A stretch of DNA of 64,000 bases, taken from assembly GCA_958366985.1 (NCBI GenBank), contig CATXDC010000013.1, positions 1 to 64,000 on the forward strand, in the 5' to 3' direction. The position numbers were made by a program, and so were the translations under genes. This DNA is from an uncultured Oscillospiraceae bacterium. Its GTDB lineage: Bacteria > Bacillota > Clostridia > Oscillospirales > Acutalibacteraceae. Under the pieces are notes generated by a model that did no database searches, was not told the origin of the DNA, and saw nothing but the letters and a program-made list of their open reading frames with translations. Positions within the stretch are counted from its first letter, which is position 1. The number at the start of each line of letters is the position of its first letter. Below, one piece after another: positions 15,667 to 24,136 of the stretch.

Positions 15667-16305
15667 TTATTTCATAGTCTGAATTTCAGGATAATCTTCA
15701 ATTGCAAAAATCTTTTCGGCATATGTTTCCCAGTTAGGAAGCGCTTTATATTCTTCAACCAAAATTGACGGAACAAAAATACCGCCAATACTATTTTCAA
15801 TAGGGGTATTTTCGAACACAGAATTATCAACAAGTTCACATGGATGTTCACTGCGCAATATCAATAGCCACAGCGTTGAACAATTTGCAAAAGCACTAGA
15901 TCTAATTATTTCAAGATTTGAAAAATCAGCTTTTTCCAAAGCGGTACAATATGAAAACGCTTCATCCATCAACTCAGTAACATTAGGAAAATTAACTTCT
16001 GTCAAAGCCTCACAGTGTCGAAAAGCCGCCCCATCTATAAATTCGACATTCGGAGCATTAACTGATGTAAGCTTATTGCAATCACAAAAAGCATATGTAC
16101 CAATTTTGGTTAAAGCGGAACTTGTAAATTGAGTTATGCTTTTATTAATAATTGTATCCGCTATCTCACTTGCGCTTCCTATAGCAAGGTTTCCTATTTC
16201 CTTAGGCATATCAATAGGTGTAATAGATTCACTCTTGCCTGTTTTTGCTCTGATTGCATCCGCAATATTTATTAAGGTTTCACTATTTATTGCAAGCGTA
16301 CTCAA
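15667..16305 (-). CDS. Phage-tail-associated leucine-rich repeat (BspA-like) protein
   Basis: 212 aa. Residues 1-45 (LINIADAIRAKTGKSESITP, DMPKEIGNL) are the short segment typical of phage tail-fibre and tail-tip proteins. The middle (about 60-150) has BspA/LRR_5-type repeats of about 23 residues (KIGTYAFCDCNKLTSVNAPN, FIDGAAFRHCEALTEVNFPN, LMDEAFSYCTALEKADFSN). The C-terminal part (IFVPSILVEEYKALPNWETY) matches the usual LRR_5 capping motif. Such repeats bind host surfaces or glycoproteins. Its ATG overlaps the BppU-like stop (ATGA), so the two are translationally coupled. Confidence 0.85.
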   Translation of the reverse strand: MSTLAINSETLINIADAIRAKTGKSESITPIDMPKEIGNLAIGSASEIADTIINKSITQFTSSALTKIGTYAFCDCNKLTSVNAPNVEFIDGAAFRHCEALTEVNFPNVTELMDEAFSYCTALEKADFSNLEIIRSSAFANCSTLWLLILRSEHPCELVDNSVFENTPIENSIGGIFVPSILVEEYKALPNWETYAEKIFAIEDYPEIQTMK

Positions 16306-17138
16306 AACTTCGCCTCCTCTGCCTTAGGTAATGACGAAAGAACATTTTCTACAATTTCTGTTTTATCTTCCTGAGTCCAGTAGTCAACACCTTTTACCGG
16401 TGTTTTACCATCCACTCCCGGCTGACCGGATTCCCCTTGCTTTCCTGGTTCTCCGGGATCTCCCTTATCACCTTTTGCTCCAGGAACCCCTTGTTCACCC
16501 TGCTTTCCTGTGGAAGGTTTTCCCGTATCGGTTTCACCTATATACCAGTTCCCGTTTTCTCCGATATGAGGTGTTACGATTTTGCCGAGCTGTTCCTCGG
16601 CTTTCTTTGCCGAATCCGCTGCCTGCTGCGCTGATCGCTCAGCATTATCGGCGCTGTTCTGAGAAAGAGATATAAGCTGGGCTATAACGTCCTTTTCTTC
16701 GGGAGATATTTCAGGCGCTTCAACCTCCAAGCCTTCAAGAACCTGCATTTGCGACAAAGCGGTATTCCATTCCGTCAAAATGGTACCGTCTTCATCTGTT
16801 TTTACGGCACAGACAATAAACTTGGTAACACCTCTGTAACGAGTGACAAGCCTTGAAAGATTCCATGAAAAAATCACATAGTTTTCATCAGATGAATACG
16901 GTGTCAGATCTGTTACAATGTACTGTCCTTTTTCCTGACGGCTGTTCATAAAATTTATCTTTATCTGCATTCCAGTTAAATCTATTCCGTCAACAATTTT
17001 GGGGAACTTGAATTTAATGCTTCTTACATTTTCATCCGATTCAACTCCCGCTATTTCCATAAGCTTAGGAAGAAGCAACCTTCTGTTGCTCTCGCTTTCA
17101 AGTAAAACATATGAATCCGTATTTTCAATGTTTATCAT
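16302..17138 (-). CDS. BppU-like baseplate upper protein with collagen-like repeats
   Basis: 278 aa. Residues 1-150 are a BppU-like phage baseplate domain (ESDENVRSIKFKFPKIVDGI, INFMNSRQEKGQ), then a short coiled coil (about 160-185), a Gly-X-Y collagen-like run (about 210-245) and a C-terminal KGVDYWTQEDKTEIVENV motif common at the end of such proteins. The first 150 residues are very similar to the prophage protein at 49490-50929. GGAGC precedes the ATG. Driven by the operator-filled promoter at 17535-17563. Confidence 0.85.
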   Translation of the reverse strand: MINIENTDSYVLLESESNRRLLLPKLMEIAGVESDENVRSIKFKFPKIVDGIDLTGMQIKINFMNSRQEKGQYIVTDLTPYSSDENYVIFSWNLSRLVTRYRGVTKFIVCAVKTDEDGTILTEWNTALSQMQVLEGLEVEAPEISPEEKDVIAQLISLSQNSADNAERSAQQAADSAKKAEEQLGKIVTPHIGENGNWYIGETDTGKPSTGKQGEQGVPGAKGDKGDPGEPGKQGESGQPGVDGKTPVKGVDYWTQEDKTEIVENVLSSLPKAEEAKF

Positions 17139-17359
17139 TTTTTGCTCCTTTTTCCGTTAAAGCTTTCTTTTGCCATGGTGTTGCACCTAAACAGCTTTGC
17201 AGTCAAAACAATTTGCCTATCATTAAAATTTCAGCTTAACTAAAACTGCACTAAGCAAACTGAAAAATAATTTTCGGAATCTTTAAAATCTGATTACTTA
17301 ACAAACTCGATTTTAAATTTCAATGTTTCTTTTTAAAGATACTATTATGTGACACCTTT

Positions 17360-17375
17360 CTCGCATAAATGCGAG
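17360..17375. promoter_or_regulatory. Operator OA of the mini-locus repressor
   Basis: CTCGCATAAATGCGAG, perfect inverted repeat of 7+2+7. It is the reverse complement of the operator at 17541. Confidence 0.75.
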
Positions 17376-17534
17376 TTACATGACAAAAAGACGCTCTATC
17401 TTTTAAATAAATATGGGGTTAATCCGGCTGACTGATTAATTAAAGTAAAACTTATTTAATATACTTAAAAGTTTCACAGTTTTATTAATTTGTCAACCCT
17501 TAAACCATTTCCGTTTTCCGCCTCTTCATTTATT

Positions 17535-17563
17535 ATTTTACTCGCATTTATGCGAGTTGTCAA
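17535..17563 (-). promoter_or_regulatory. Leftward promoter with an operator filling its spacer
   Basis: On the minus strand TTGACA (17558-17563) and TAAAAT (17535-17540) are 17 bases apart; operator CTCGCATTTATGCGAG (17541-17556) occupies the spacer. A bound repressor would exclude RNA polymerase. Drives the BppU and LRR genes. Confidence 0.8.
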
Positions 17564-17592
17564 TTGCTCGCAGTAAATAATCGCACTATCTT

Positions 17593-17622
17593 ATTGCATT
17601 TTTGCGAGTCAGATGTTACAAT
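17593..17622 (+). promoter_or_regulatory. Repressor promoter with overlapping operator
   Basis: TTGCAT (17594-17599), 17-base spacer, TACAAT (17617-17622). ATTGCATTTTTGCGAG (17593-17608) matches the operator at 13 of 16 positions and covers the -35, which implies autoregulation. Confidence 0.7.
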
Positions 17623-17643
17623 CAGTTCATGGAGATGATTAAA

Positions 17644-18258
17644 ATGGAGATTTGCGAAAGAATTAAAAATAGAAGAAAAGAACTAGGGTTATCCGCAGAA
17701 GCGGTAGCTGAGAGATTAGGGGTATCACCGGCTACGATATACAGATATGAAAAGAAAGATATAAAAAAATTCCCCAGTGATATTTTGGAACCATTGGCAG
17801 AAGTTCTTCACACTACACCAATGTACCTGCTGGGGATAGAAGAAAATTCAGAAAATAAAAATAAATATTTAGTTCCGGTTCTCGGCACTGTCCGTGCCGG
17901 ACTTCCGATAGAAGCTGTGGAAACTATTATCGACTATGAAGAAATCTCCGAGGATATGGCAAAACAAGGGGAATTTTTTGCCCTGCAAATTAAAGGCGAC
18001 AGTATGGAACCAAGAATTTGCGAAGGTGATGTCGTAATAGTACGTAAACAATCCGACGTAGACAGCGGAGATACCGCAATAGTACTTGTTAACGGCGAAG
18101 AAGCCACGATAAAAAAGATCCAGAAATTTGACGGCGGAATCAATCTTGTTCCCGGCAACCCGTCTTACGATGTGAGAACTTATACTAATGAGCAGATAGA
18201 ATCGCTTCCGGTTCAAATTTTAGGTAAGGTAGTAGAACTCAGAGGCAAATTCGCCTGA
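17644..18258 (+). CDS. LexA/CI-like phage repressor (XRE + S24 peptidase)
   Basis: About 204 aa. N-terminal XRE helix-turn-helix (RIKNRRKELGLSAEAVAERL, SPATIYRYEKKD), then an S24/LexA self-cleaving domain with an Ala-Gly cleavage site (TVRAGLP), the catalytic Ser in KGDSMEP and the catalytic Lys in EATIKKI. Repressors of this class are cleaved when RecA is activated by DNA damage. The C-terminal 130 residues are nearly identical to the prophage repressor at 57099-57731, while the DNA-binding domains and operators differ. ATG 17644 has GGAG upstream; ATG 17629 sits on the expected transcription start. Confidence 0.92.
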   Translation: MEICERIKNRRKELGLSAEAVAERLGVSPATIYRYEKKDIKKFPSDILEPLAEVLHTTPMYLLGIEENSENKNKYLVPVLGTVRAGLPIEAVETIIDYEEISEDMAKQGEFFALQIKGDSMEPRICEGDVVIVRKQSDVDSGDTAIVLVNGEEATIKKIQKFDGGINLVPGNPSYDVRTYTNEQIESLPVQILGKVVELRGKFA

Positions 18259-18368
18259 TAATAGAAAAGATTACCATTATTTTCTACAATGAAAATAATA
18301 GCGAAGTCAAATACAGAGTTCCCGTGTTCTGATATACCAATTAACTTATTTGGTAATAACCGTGTTAA

Positions 18369-18569
18369 TTAGTCAGGATTATTTTCATTGTCCTTTTCAC
18401 TTGCAGATTCTTTAGATTGTTTCTTAAGCATATCTCTAATTTGCCATTGACCAACCAGAACTACTCCTAATAAAGCGGACAACAAACCAACCTGAATTAC
18501 TGAATCAACAGGTTGAATGCCAATAATGAAAAAAATTATAAATGCTATAATTTTAAAAACAGTAAACAT
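18369..18569 (-). CDS. Small membrane protein
   Basis: 66 aa with two hydrophobic segments (about 2-20 and 27-43) and a charged Lys/Glu/Asp-rich tail. ATG 18569 follows AGGAG. The start lies near the stop of the upstream lipoprotein gene (18583), so the two are probably cotranscribed. No family recognised. Confidence 0.65.
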   Translation of the reverse strand: MFTVFKIIAFIIFFIIGIQPVDSVIQVGLLSALLGVVLVGQWQIRDMLKKQSKESASEKDNENNPD

Positions 18570-18582
18570 ATTGTTTCTCCTT

Positions 18583-18993
18583 TTATTGTACAGTGATGGT
18601 ATATCCATTATCCTCTAAAGTTTTTATTACATCAGCACGCTTATAACTATTTATCCAATGTGATTGCATCGCCGGAAAATAAATAATCTTTTCTCCATCT
18701 AAAACAAAATTGTACTGTGGATAATCTTTATAATCATCTATAATTTTATTAAAACAATCTTTTGCATCGCTTTCATTTGCAAATTCCAATTCAGCAGTCA
18801 TATCAGATAAATAATCTTTATCCATAAAATTATCGTAGAACCAAAAACTTCTTTTTTCAACCACATTATATTCCAGGATACTATGTTCCCTATACGCCTC
18901 AACTGGATTATTTTTATTTGTATCGCCGCAACTTGAAAATATAATAACTATGCCGACACACAAAAACATAATTTTCAAACAGTTTAATCTCAT
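18583..18993 (-). CDS. Small lipoprotein
   Basis: About 136 aa with a signal peptide and lipobox FSSC near residue 22. The mature part is acidic and aromatic-rich, with no recognised domain. ATG 18993 is preferred over 19011 because AAGGGTG lies upstream of it. First gene of a two-gene leftward unit with the small membrane protein. Confidence 0.68.
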   Translation of the reverse strand: MRLNCLKIMFLCVGIVIIFSSCGDTNKNNPVEAYREHSILEYNVVEKRSFWFYDNFMDKDYLSDMTAELEFANESDAKDCFNKIIDDYKDYPQYNFVLDGEKIIYFPAMQSHWINSYKRADVIKTLEDNGYTITVQ

Positions 18994-19080
18994 CGATATT
19001 TCACCCTTCAAAATAACTCAATATATTAATTTTGAAATCAGCAAACGGATCACTATTTATCTTAAAATATAAATCTTCTA

Positions 19081-19380
19081 TTACATATTGATAACTAAAT
19101 GAGGTGGCGGAAGAATATAGTGCATATAATATTCCATTCCAAACATAGTGACCACCCATAAGCTATAAATAATAGGCATTATAATATGCAGCTTGGAATT
19201 TTTGTTTTTTCTGTATCTGCAAATTCCATCCGCCACAATTGTTATACAATATATAAACACGCAAACTGCCACAATTACTTGCGCCGTTATATTGTCCACA
19301 GAAATAATCTTGTACATTATCTTAGAAAAAATCACTATGAAAAGTGAAACCAAGAATTCAATATGAAATTTTAGGTCCAT
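19081..19380 (-). CDS. Three-helix membrane protein
   Basis: 99 aa with three predicted membrane helices (about 7-25, 32-50, 65-85) and a short basic loop (CRYRKNKNSKLH) between helices 2 and 3. GGAGG precedes the ATG. No family recognised. Together with the two genes to its left it forms a small accessory cluster. Confidence 0.65.
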   Translation of the reverse strand: MDLKFHIEFLVSLFIVIFSKIMYKIISVDNITAQVIVAVCVFIYCITIVADGICRYRKNKNSKLHIIMPIIYSLWVVTMFGMEYYMHYILPPPHLVINM

Positions 19381-19641
19381 TAGTTGCCTCCTATGTAGCC
19401 ATTTTGAACCGCTTAATAAGATCTTGAATTAGCGTATTTGAGAATTTTAAACATATTTTATATAATTTATTTGATTTTTTTGTATAAAAATCTTTTTTGT
19501 CAAATTATATCATTTTAAAATAACTTTGTAAATAACTTTTACAAAAGTAATATTTATATATTTAAAAATTATATTTATAAAAACATATTTGCAACACATA
19601 AAATCTTTACTTTGTGTATAATGTAAAAGAAAGTATTATAT

Positions 19642-19845
19642 TTGATAATTAAAGAACAGAACAGTTGTTCTGTTCCGCCAAAAATTAAAAACGGAAAGAT
19701 AATAACTTCCAAAAGCGATTCGTGGCATGGATACGGTCTTAAAAGTGTACGGCGTTCAGTTGAACATTATAACGGTGATGTAAAATTTCTATATGATGAA
19801 GGCAACCAGCTATTTCAGGTTTCTGTTTTTCTGTATCGAATATAA
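19642..19845 (+). pseudogene. C-terminal remnant of a GHKL sensor histidine kinase (AgrC-like)
   Basis: 67 codons. Residues 20-67 match the end of the GHKL ATPase domain of AgrC-like kinases: the HGYGLKSVRRSVEHYNGD G-box region and a final strand pattern. The N-box, dimerisation domain and membrane sensor are missing. Flanking DNA is very AT-rich and no response regulator is nearby. I read it as a deletion remnant. Confidence 0.72.
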
Positions 19846-20134
19846 GTTTACTTTTTGCTTTTCAATATGAGCAGTAACAGAAGCAAAAAACTTATATATA
19901 ACTATAATGTTCCGTCACGAATATTGCTGGCATGGAAGTGACACTTAAGTCACAAGTTGCAATTGGAAAAATCGAAATTAAATTATCCATAGAAATCAAA
20001 AAAACTTAAAACAATCAACTGTATATCGCTATATCATGTTTTGATTTTTATTACACTTTCTGTACCTTCATGTTACTTTATTTGTATTAAAATAAGTATA
20101 GAAAAATCTAGAATGGCTTTAATATTGTATAAAA
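19846..20134. other. Noncoding stretch after the kinase remnant
   Basis: No ORF. A small inverted repeat (GTGAC/GTCAC around ACTTAA, 19938-19954) is the only structure I see before the terminator at 20135. Confidence 0.5.
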
Positions 20135-20172
20135 ACAAACGGAAGAGTTTTAACTCCTCCGTTTGTTTTTTA
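20135..20172. terminator. Bidirectional terminator at the end of the kdp operon
   Basis: ACAAACGGA..GAGTT pairs with AACTC..TCCGTTTGT (20135-20166); T-rich tails are present on both strands. Confidence 0.85.
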
Positions 20173-20208
20173 TCAAAAAGTAATATTGAATATATAAGTG
20201 TATTGCAC

Positions 20209-21099
20209 TCACATATTTAATGGAAATAAAATTTTAAGAAAAGTACGCTCCGCATAGCTTGCACTGTTAAAACTGAAATAACGTCTACAGCCGTTTCCAT
20301 CATACAGTTCAAAGTCATTTGGCAGAACTTGTATGATATATCCTAAATTTTGCATAGCCGTATGTAATGAAAGTTCCCATTCAATTCTGTTGGGTACTAC
20401 ATTTTCGGCAATAGCATTGTATAGCCATTCAAACTCCTCATAGTCAAAACCATTTTTCAGGAATGCGGTCCAAAGTACAATTTTTTGTTGAAAGTTAAGC
20501 GCCTGTAAAACCTCTTCATGTTTCACATCATCAAACACACTGCCATAGCAAAAGCAGCTATTTTTCGTTGGTATTGCAAAATCTTCTTCCAACAAAAATG
20601 ACCCGTATTTCCAATCTACAACTGTTGTACCATTTTTCCAATTTGTTGCAGTAAACAATGCAAATAAAATTTCCGACTGTTGCAAGGAAGTGCACTGAAT
20701 TCTCATACAAAGCGATTCTATTGTATCAACCGGATGACCTGAAAGTGTCTTTTGAACAGCATAAATGTCATCATTATCCTCCTTCAATGTCAGCCATACT
20801 GTTTCTTGTGAAGAACCTGAAGTGCCAAAGATATCTATTTTCCACTTTGTACGAAACATTATAAGATATTCTCCAAACATCTGCCAGAAATCTTCTTCCG
20901 CAAAAGCGACATCATCGAACCACATGTAAACTGTGTTGGTTTCTGCAAATCCATTACGATATACCAAAGGAACTGTTTGCAGCCATTGACTTATTTGATA
21001 CAAAAATTCAAACAAACCCTTTGCAGACAAATTTTCTTCATCATTTGAAGATGAAACTTCATTCTGTTTAGCGTTTAAGAAGGAATGCATCTCCATCAT
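20209..21099 (-). CDS. Uncharacterised protein at the end of the kdp operon
   Basis: 296-aa soluble protein rich in Trp, Phe and acidic residues, without a motif I recognise. It starts 20 bases downstream of kdpC with an AGGAGA site and ends at a terminator, so it is very likely cotranscribed with kdpFABC. ATG 21096 is an alternative start. Context suggests a link to K+ limitation, but no function can be read from the sequence. Confidence 0.7.
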   Translation of the reverse strand: MMEMHSFLNAKQNEVSSSNDEENLSAKGLFEFLYQISQWLQTVPLVYRNGFAETNTVYMWFDDVAFAEEDFWQMFGEYLIMFRTKWKIDIFGTSGSSQETVWLTLKEDNDDIYAVQKTLSGHPVDTIESLCMRIQCTSLQQSEILFALFTATNWKNGTTVVDWKYGSFLLEEDFAIPTKNSCFCYGSVFDDVKHEEVLQALNFQQKIVLWTAFLKNGFDYEEFEWLYNAIAENVVPNRIEWELSLHTAMQNLGYIIQVLPNDFELYDGNGCRRYFSFNSASYAERTFLKILFPLNM

Positions 21100-21119
21100 A
21101 TCAAACGCTCTCCTCTCAG

Positions 21120-22043
21120 TTATACAAGACCCATATTCTGAGCAATTTCAATGTTGACCTTTAACACATTTACAGTCTTTTCTCCGAAAATACCAAGCAG
21201 CTTACCCTTTGTATTGTGGTCAATTATTTCACGGATTTTTTCCTCACTAAGACCGGAAGCTTTTACAATTCTCGGAATCTGAATTTCAGCTGATTCAGGT
21301 GTGATATGAGGATCAAGACCTGAACCGGACGCAGTCATAAGATCAGTAGGAATGGCATCAATCATTTCTTCTATTTTTTCAGGAGAAACTTTAGCCTTTT
21401 CGGCAATAGCGTCTTTACGCATCTGATAAAGTGAAGGAGCACCCACCTTTATGCTCTCAGCCTGTTTGTCATCCAGACCGGCTATCTTAGCAAGATATGC
21501 AAGTGCCTCATCAGGATCTTCAGGCACTTCCACAGCTTTCTTTTCAAGGTCGTCAGCTGCCATACCGGACTTTTCCGCTACATAGTAAATCTGTGCAGAC
21601 AAAAGGTCTGAATCGCCGGGAAGTACATTAATATCAAGACCCAAAGTCTTGGCAACATAATTTGTTATGTCTGTTTCTACACGTCTTACAAGTGCAGGAT
21701 TTGAAGGGGCGTAGTTATTTGAACCGGAAGCAAGTCCTCCAAATTCCGAACCGTCGCTATAATACTGTTTTCCATCTTCGCCCTCTTTATAGACATTGTA
21801 ATGGTAAGCAGAAGGACGTCCCCACATAAAGTAATCTTCTGTAAATTCCTGACCTATATATTCCGCACCGACAGTTTTACCATTGACGGTAAGCAGATTT
21901 CCCTTTGCCTGGTCAGGGAAGAACAAATATGAAAGTCCTGTAAGCAAGCAAGGGAACAACAATCCGCAAATCAGCATTAATATGACAGTTACAATTACTG
22001 CCTGACGTGTGCCGTGCAGTATTTTCTTTGCAGAATTTTTCAT
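21120..22043 (-). CDS. kdpC: K+-transporting ATPase subunit KdpC with a long insertion
   Basis: About 307 aa. One N-terminal membrane helix, GQEFTEDYFMWGRPSAYHYN and later TASGSGLDPHITPESAEIQIPR are KdpC signatures. KdpC stabilises the KdpA-KdpB complex and raises ATP affinity. The family is usually about 190 aa; here about 90-100 extra, helical residues lie between the NYVAK and IPTDLMTASGSG segments. ATG 22043 is preferred (AAGGA upstream). Last conserved gene of kdpFABC. Confidence 0.94.
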   Translation of the reverse strand: MKNSAKKILHGTRQAVIVTVILMLICGLLFPCLLTGLSYLFFPDQAKGNLLTVNGKTVGAEYIGQEFTEDYFMWGRPSAYHYNVYKEGEDGKQYYSDGSEFGGLASGSNNYAPSNPALVRRVETDITNYVAKTLGLDINVLPGDSDLLSAQIYYVAEKSGMAADDLEKKAVEVPEDPDEALAYLAKIAGLDDKQAESIKVGAPSLYQMRKDAIAEKAKVSPEKIEEMIDAIPTDLMTASGSGLDPHITPESAEIQIPRIVKASGLSEEKIREIIDHNTKGKLLGIFGEKTVNVLKVNIEIAQNMGLV

Positions 22044-22061
22044 AGTAACATGCATCCTTTC

Positions 22062-24122
22062 TTAAATACCCAAACCAATGAGTTTAAGCAGCGGGCTTAT
22101 AATCATGTCGATAATCTTGATTCCTATGAATGGAGTGATAACGCCGCCCAAACCATAAATCAACATATTTCTTGCAAGCATTTTGCCTGAGGACATGGGA
22201 TGATATTTAACACCCTTCATAGCAAGAGGGATCAGGCAAGGAATGATAATAGCATTGAAGATAAGTGCTGAAAGAATAGCACTGTTGGGTGATGCAAGGT
22301 TCATGATGTTGAGAACTCCAAGCTGTGGAATTGCTGACATGAACATTGCAGGGATAATTGCGAAATACTTTGCTATATCGTTTGCAATTGAGAACGTTGT
22401 AAGGCTTCCTCGTGTAATAAGGAGCTGCTTACCGATTTCAACAACTTCAAGAATCTTTGTGGGGTCTGAATCAAGGTCAACCATATTGGCTGCCTCTTTT
22501 GCAGCAGTTGTACCGCTGTTCATTGCAAGACCTACGTTTGCCTGTGCAAGAGCCGGAGCATCGTTTGTACCGTCGCCTGTCATAGCAACAATCTTACCTT
22601 CTGCCTGCTCTTTCTTGATAACATCAATCTTATCTTCGGGTTTGCACTCTGCAATAAATCCGTCAACGCCTGCCTCTTTTGCAATTGTAGCTGCTGTAAG
22701 AGGATTATCACCTGTGCACATAATTGTTTTGATACCGATTGCACGAAGACGCTCAAAACGTTCAACCATGCCCGGTTTTACTGTGTCTTTAAGGTAGATA
22801 ACACCAAGGATATTTTTATTCTCACAAACTGTAAGGGGTGTACCGCCGAGGCTTGAAATCTTATCAACTTGTTCGTGAAGATCTGAGGGAATTGAACCGC
22901 CCATTGCTTTTACATACTGCTCAATGGCTTCTGCAGCACCTTTACGGATTTTTGTGCCATCAGGAAGGTCAACGCCGCTCATTCTTGTCTGAGCAGTAAA
23001 CTCAATAAACTTAGAACCAGCAGTCTCTTCACTGTCATCACCTAAACGGTGTGCAAGTTCAAGAGTTGATTTTCCTTCAGGTGTTTCGTCATGAAGACAT
23101 GTAAGCGCTGCACAGCGGATAAGGTCACTGCGGCTGGCCCCGCCTACAGGGAAGAAATCTGCTGCAAGACGGTTACCATATGTAATAGTTCCTGTCTTAT
23201 CAAGAATCATTGTATCAACGTCACCGCAAGCCTCAACCGCTTTACCTGACATTGCTATAACATTAAAGCGTGTAACACGGTCCATACCTGCAATACCAAT
23301 GGCGGAAAGAAGACCGCCGATTGTAGTAGGTATAAGGCAGACAGCCAAAGCTATAAGAGTTGATGTCTGAAGCTGAACGCCTGAATAAATTCCGATAGGA
23401 TAAAGTGTAACAATAACAATAAGGAAAATTATTGTAAGTGAAACAAGAAGTGTGTTAAGTGCAATCTCGTTTGGAGTCTTTTTACGTGAAGCGCCTTCAA
23501 CGAGAGCAATCATACGGTCAAGGAAGCTGTTGCCGGGGTCAGAAGTAATCTGAATTTTAAGCCAGTCAGACACTACTGTTGTACCGCCTGTTACCGAACA
23601 AAAGTCTCCTCCGGATTCACGTACAACTGGGGCTGATTCACCAGTAATTGCAGATTCATCAACTGAAGCAATACCCTCAATAACCTCACCGTCTCCGGGG
23701 ATTATTTCACCGGCTGATACCATAACGATATCGCCTTTTTTAAGCTCACTTGAAAGTACAATTTTTTCTGTTCCGTCTTCAAGAAGAAGACGAGCCTTTG
23801 TGTCTTTCTGTGTCTTTTTAAGACTTGCAGCCTGTGCCTTACCTCTGCCCTCTGCAACAGACTCTGCAAAGTTTGCAAAAAGAACAGTAATGAAAAGAAC
23901 AACGCAAACGATTATATTGTAAGCACGGAGATTTGATCCGTTGCTGAAATCCCCGAAAAGTCCCGGGAAAATTGAAAGTACCAGTGTGATGAAGAAACCT
24001 ATCTCAACAACAAACATAACTGGGTTTTTCATCATATAAGCAGGATTCAATTTTACAAAGGAGCCAATAACAGCCTGACGGAATATTTCCGGAGTAATCA
24101 GCTTTTGATTTTTTTTGCTCAT
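22062..24122 (-). CDS. kdpB: K+-transporting P-type ATPase subunit KdpB
   Basis: 686-aa catalytic subunit. P-type ATPase motifs: TGES in the actuator domain, DKTGTITYGN with the phosphorylated Asp, KGAAEAIEQY in the nucleotide-binding domain, and MTGDGTNDAPALAQANVGLAMNSG in the P domain. Seven membrane segments are expected. Couples ATP hydrolysis to K+ movement through KdpA. AAGGAGG precedes the ATG. Confidence 0.98.
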   Translation of the reverse strand: MSKKNQKLITPEIFRQAVIGSFVKLNPAYMMKNPVMFVVEIGFFITLVLSIFPGLFGDFSNGSNLRAYNIIVCVVLFITVLFANFAESVAEGRGKAQAASLKKTQKDTKARLLLEDGTEKIVLSSELKKGDIVMVSAGEIIPGDGEVIEGIASVDESAITGESAPVVRESGGDFCSVTGGTTVVSDWLKIQITSDPGNSFLDRMIALVEGASRKKTPNEIALNTLLVSLTIIFLIVIVTLYPIGIYSGVQLQTSTLIALAVCLIPTTIGGLLSAIGIAGMDRVTRFNVIAMSGKAVEACGDVDTMILDKTGTITYGNRLAADFFPVGGASRSDLIRCAALTCLHDETPEGKSTLELAHRLGDDSEETAGSKFIEFTAQTRMSGVDLPDGTKIRKGAAEAIEQYVKAMGGSIPSDLHEQVDKISSLGGTPLTVCENKNILGVIYLKDTVKPGMVERFERLRAIGIKTIMCTGDNPLTAATIAKEAGVDGFIAECKPEDKIDVIKKEQAEGKIVAMTGDGTNDAPALAQANVGLAMNSGTTAAKEAANMVDLDSDPTKILEVVEIGKQLLITRGSLTTFSIANDIAKYFAIIPAMFMSAIPQLGVLNIMNLASPNSAILSALIFNAIIIPCLIPLAMKGVKYHPMSSGKMLARNMLIYGLGGVITPFIGIKIIDMIISPLLKLIGLGI

Positions 24123-24136
24123 AATTTAGATCCTCC

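Larger units (their letters stand above)
17139..17628. other. Regulatory intergenic region of the mini-locus
   Basis: No ORF is seen in this AT-rich stretch of about 490 bases. It holds three CTCGCAT-type operators and two divergent promoters (listed separately). A full phage would have cro and early genes on this side. Confidence 0.65.
15370..18258. mobile_element. Phage-derived mini-locus (repressor plus receptor-binding genes)
   Basis: Contains an S24-type phage repressor, operators, divergent promoters, and a BppU-like collagen protein overlapping an LRR protein. The repressor C-terminus and the BppU N-terminus are near-copies of genes in the prophage at 57.1 kb and 50.9 kb. There is no integrase, capsid or lysis gene. 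Borders are approximate. Confidence 0.65.

Noticed and set aside
16251..16500. GGAxCC-rich tandem motifs as a CRISPR-like or minisatellite array
   Set aside because: They are codons for Gly-X-Y collagen repeats in the BppU-like protein.
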